A DNA stretch of 5,320 nucleotides, taken from assembly GCA_020696955.1 (NCBI GenBank), contig JAJFBK010000074.1:1-5320 (forward strand). The letters are read 5' to 3'. The notes beneath the pieces are model-generated. The model was given only the letters and a program-made list of their open reading frames with translations. It ran no database searches and had not been told where the DNA came from. Numbering within the stretch: the first letter of the stretch is position 1; each line of letters begins with the position of its first letter. Position numbers and translations under genes: made by a program. Source of the stretch: Patescibacteria group bacterium (GTDB lineage Bacteria > Patescibacteria > UBA1384 > CAILIB01). Of this stretch, positions 5,182 to 5,320 are shown piece after piece.

Positions 5182-5320
5182 GGCTCAGTGCCACGGGGTG
5201 GGGAGTGCATATCTGCGATATGCTTCCCCTCGGCTCGAAACATATTTAACTACGGGGAGATTCGTCCTGCGGACGATGATCCCCTCGTCGGCATTCCCAT
5301 GGAAAAGCAAGCTTTCCCGC
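5182..5320. ncRNA. Highly structured region, three-way-junction fold, possibly the 5' part of a larger RNA; strand undetermined
   Basis: There is no ORF here, but nested inverted repeats cover most of the bases. An outer helix GTGCCACG (5188-5195) pairs with CGT-C-GGCAT (5286-5294, one bulged C, one G-U). It encloses hairpin 1, GGGGAG (5200-5205) with TTCCCC (5224-5229) stacked on GCATAT (5207-5212) with ATATGC (5218-5223). It also encloses hairpin 2, GGGGA (5254-5258) with TCCCC (5280-5284), continuing as TCGTCC (5262-5267) with GGACGA (5271-5276). The linker 5230-5253 is unpaired. A fourth hairpin, GGAAA (5301-5305) with TTTCC (5313-5317), runs to the edge. There is no T-run terminator. I do not recognise a riboswitch, ribozyme, tRNA, rRNA, tmRNA or RNase P signature. 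The fold is drawn on the plus strand; the minus strand can form equivalent helices. Confidence 0.5.

Noticed and set aside
5200..5229. Hairpin 1 as an intrinsic terminator of the 55-codon ORF
   Set aside because: The stem is strong but is followed by TCGGCTCG, with no T-run, and it fits better as one arm of the three-way junction.
1..5320. CRISPR array, insertion sequence or transposon ends
   Set aside because: I saw no regularly spaced direct repeats, no transposase-like product, and no terminal inverted repeats with target duplications.

Overview
The window looks like chromosomal DNA from a small-genome bacterium, most likely a member of the Candidate Phyla Radiation (Patescibacteria). That placement is inference. 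It rests on tight packing, very short intergenic spaces, start codons without Shine-Dalgarno sequences, and a membrane/phosphatase-like gene pair that matches no well-characterised operon. No rRNA or other decisive marker gene is present, so the phylum stays open.

Layout, left to right. (1) Positions 1-1244, minus strand: the N-terminal 414 codons of a class A (bifunctional) penicillin-binding protein. It has a cytoplasmic basic tail, one membrane anchor, a complete GT51 glycosyltransferase domain and the beginning of the transpeptidase half; the gene runs off the left edge. (2) Positions 1285-2505, plus strand: tyrosyl-tRNA synthetase, divergent from the PBP gene, with both promoters interleaved in about 40 bp. 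(3) Positions 2514-4764, minus strand: a two-gene unit converging on tyrS. The upstream gene encodes a PP2C-fold protein that seems to have lost its metal-binding aspartates. The downstream gene overlaps it and encodes a single-pass membrane protein with an outer helical hairpin and a beta-propeller-like domain. (4) Positions 4765-5320: a gene-poor stretch. It holds a divergent promoter, a probable independent small RNA of about 130 nt with its own terminator, a 55-codon single-membrane-helix ORF absent from ordinary annotation by its size, and a strongly structured region that folds as a three-way junction and continues towards or past the right edge.

How the parts relate. PBP and TyrRS are housekeeping genes (peptidoglycan synthesis and translation) that share a promoter region. 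The PP2C-like and propeller proteins probably act together as an envelope-associated unit, with one partner in the cytoplasm and the other displaying its propeller outside the membrane; no function can be named. The right-hand 450 bases are the most novel part: RNA element, tiny membrane protein, second RNA element.

A recurring signal is that the three protein promoters I can read place the -10 hexamer only 7-8 nt before the ATG. This predicts leaderless mRNAs for the PBP gene, tyrS and the PP2C-like gene.
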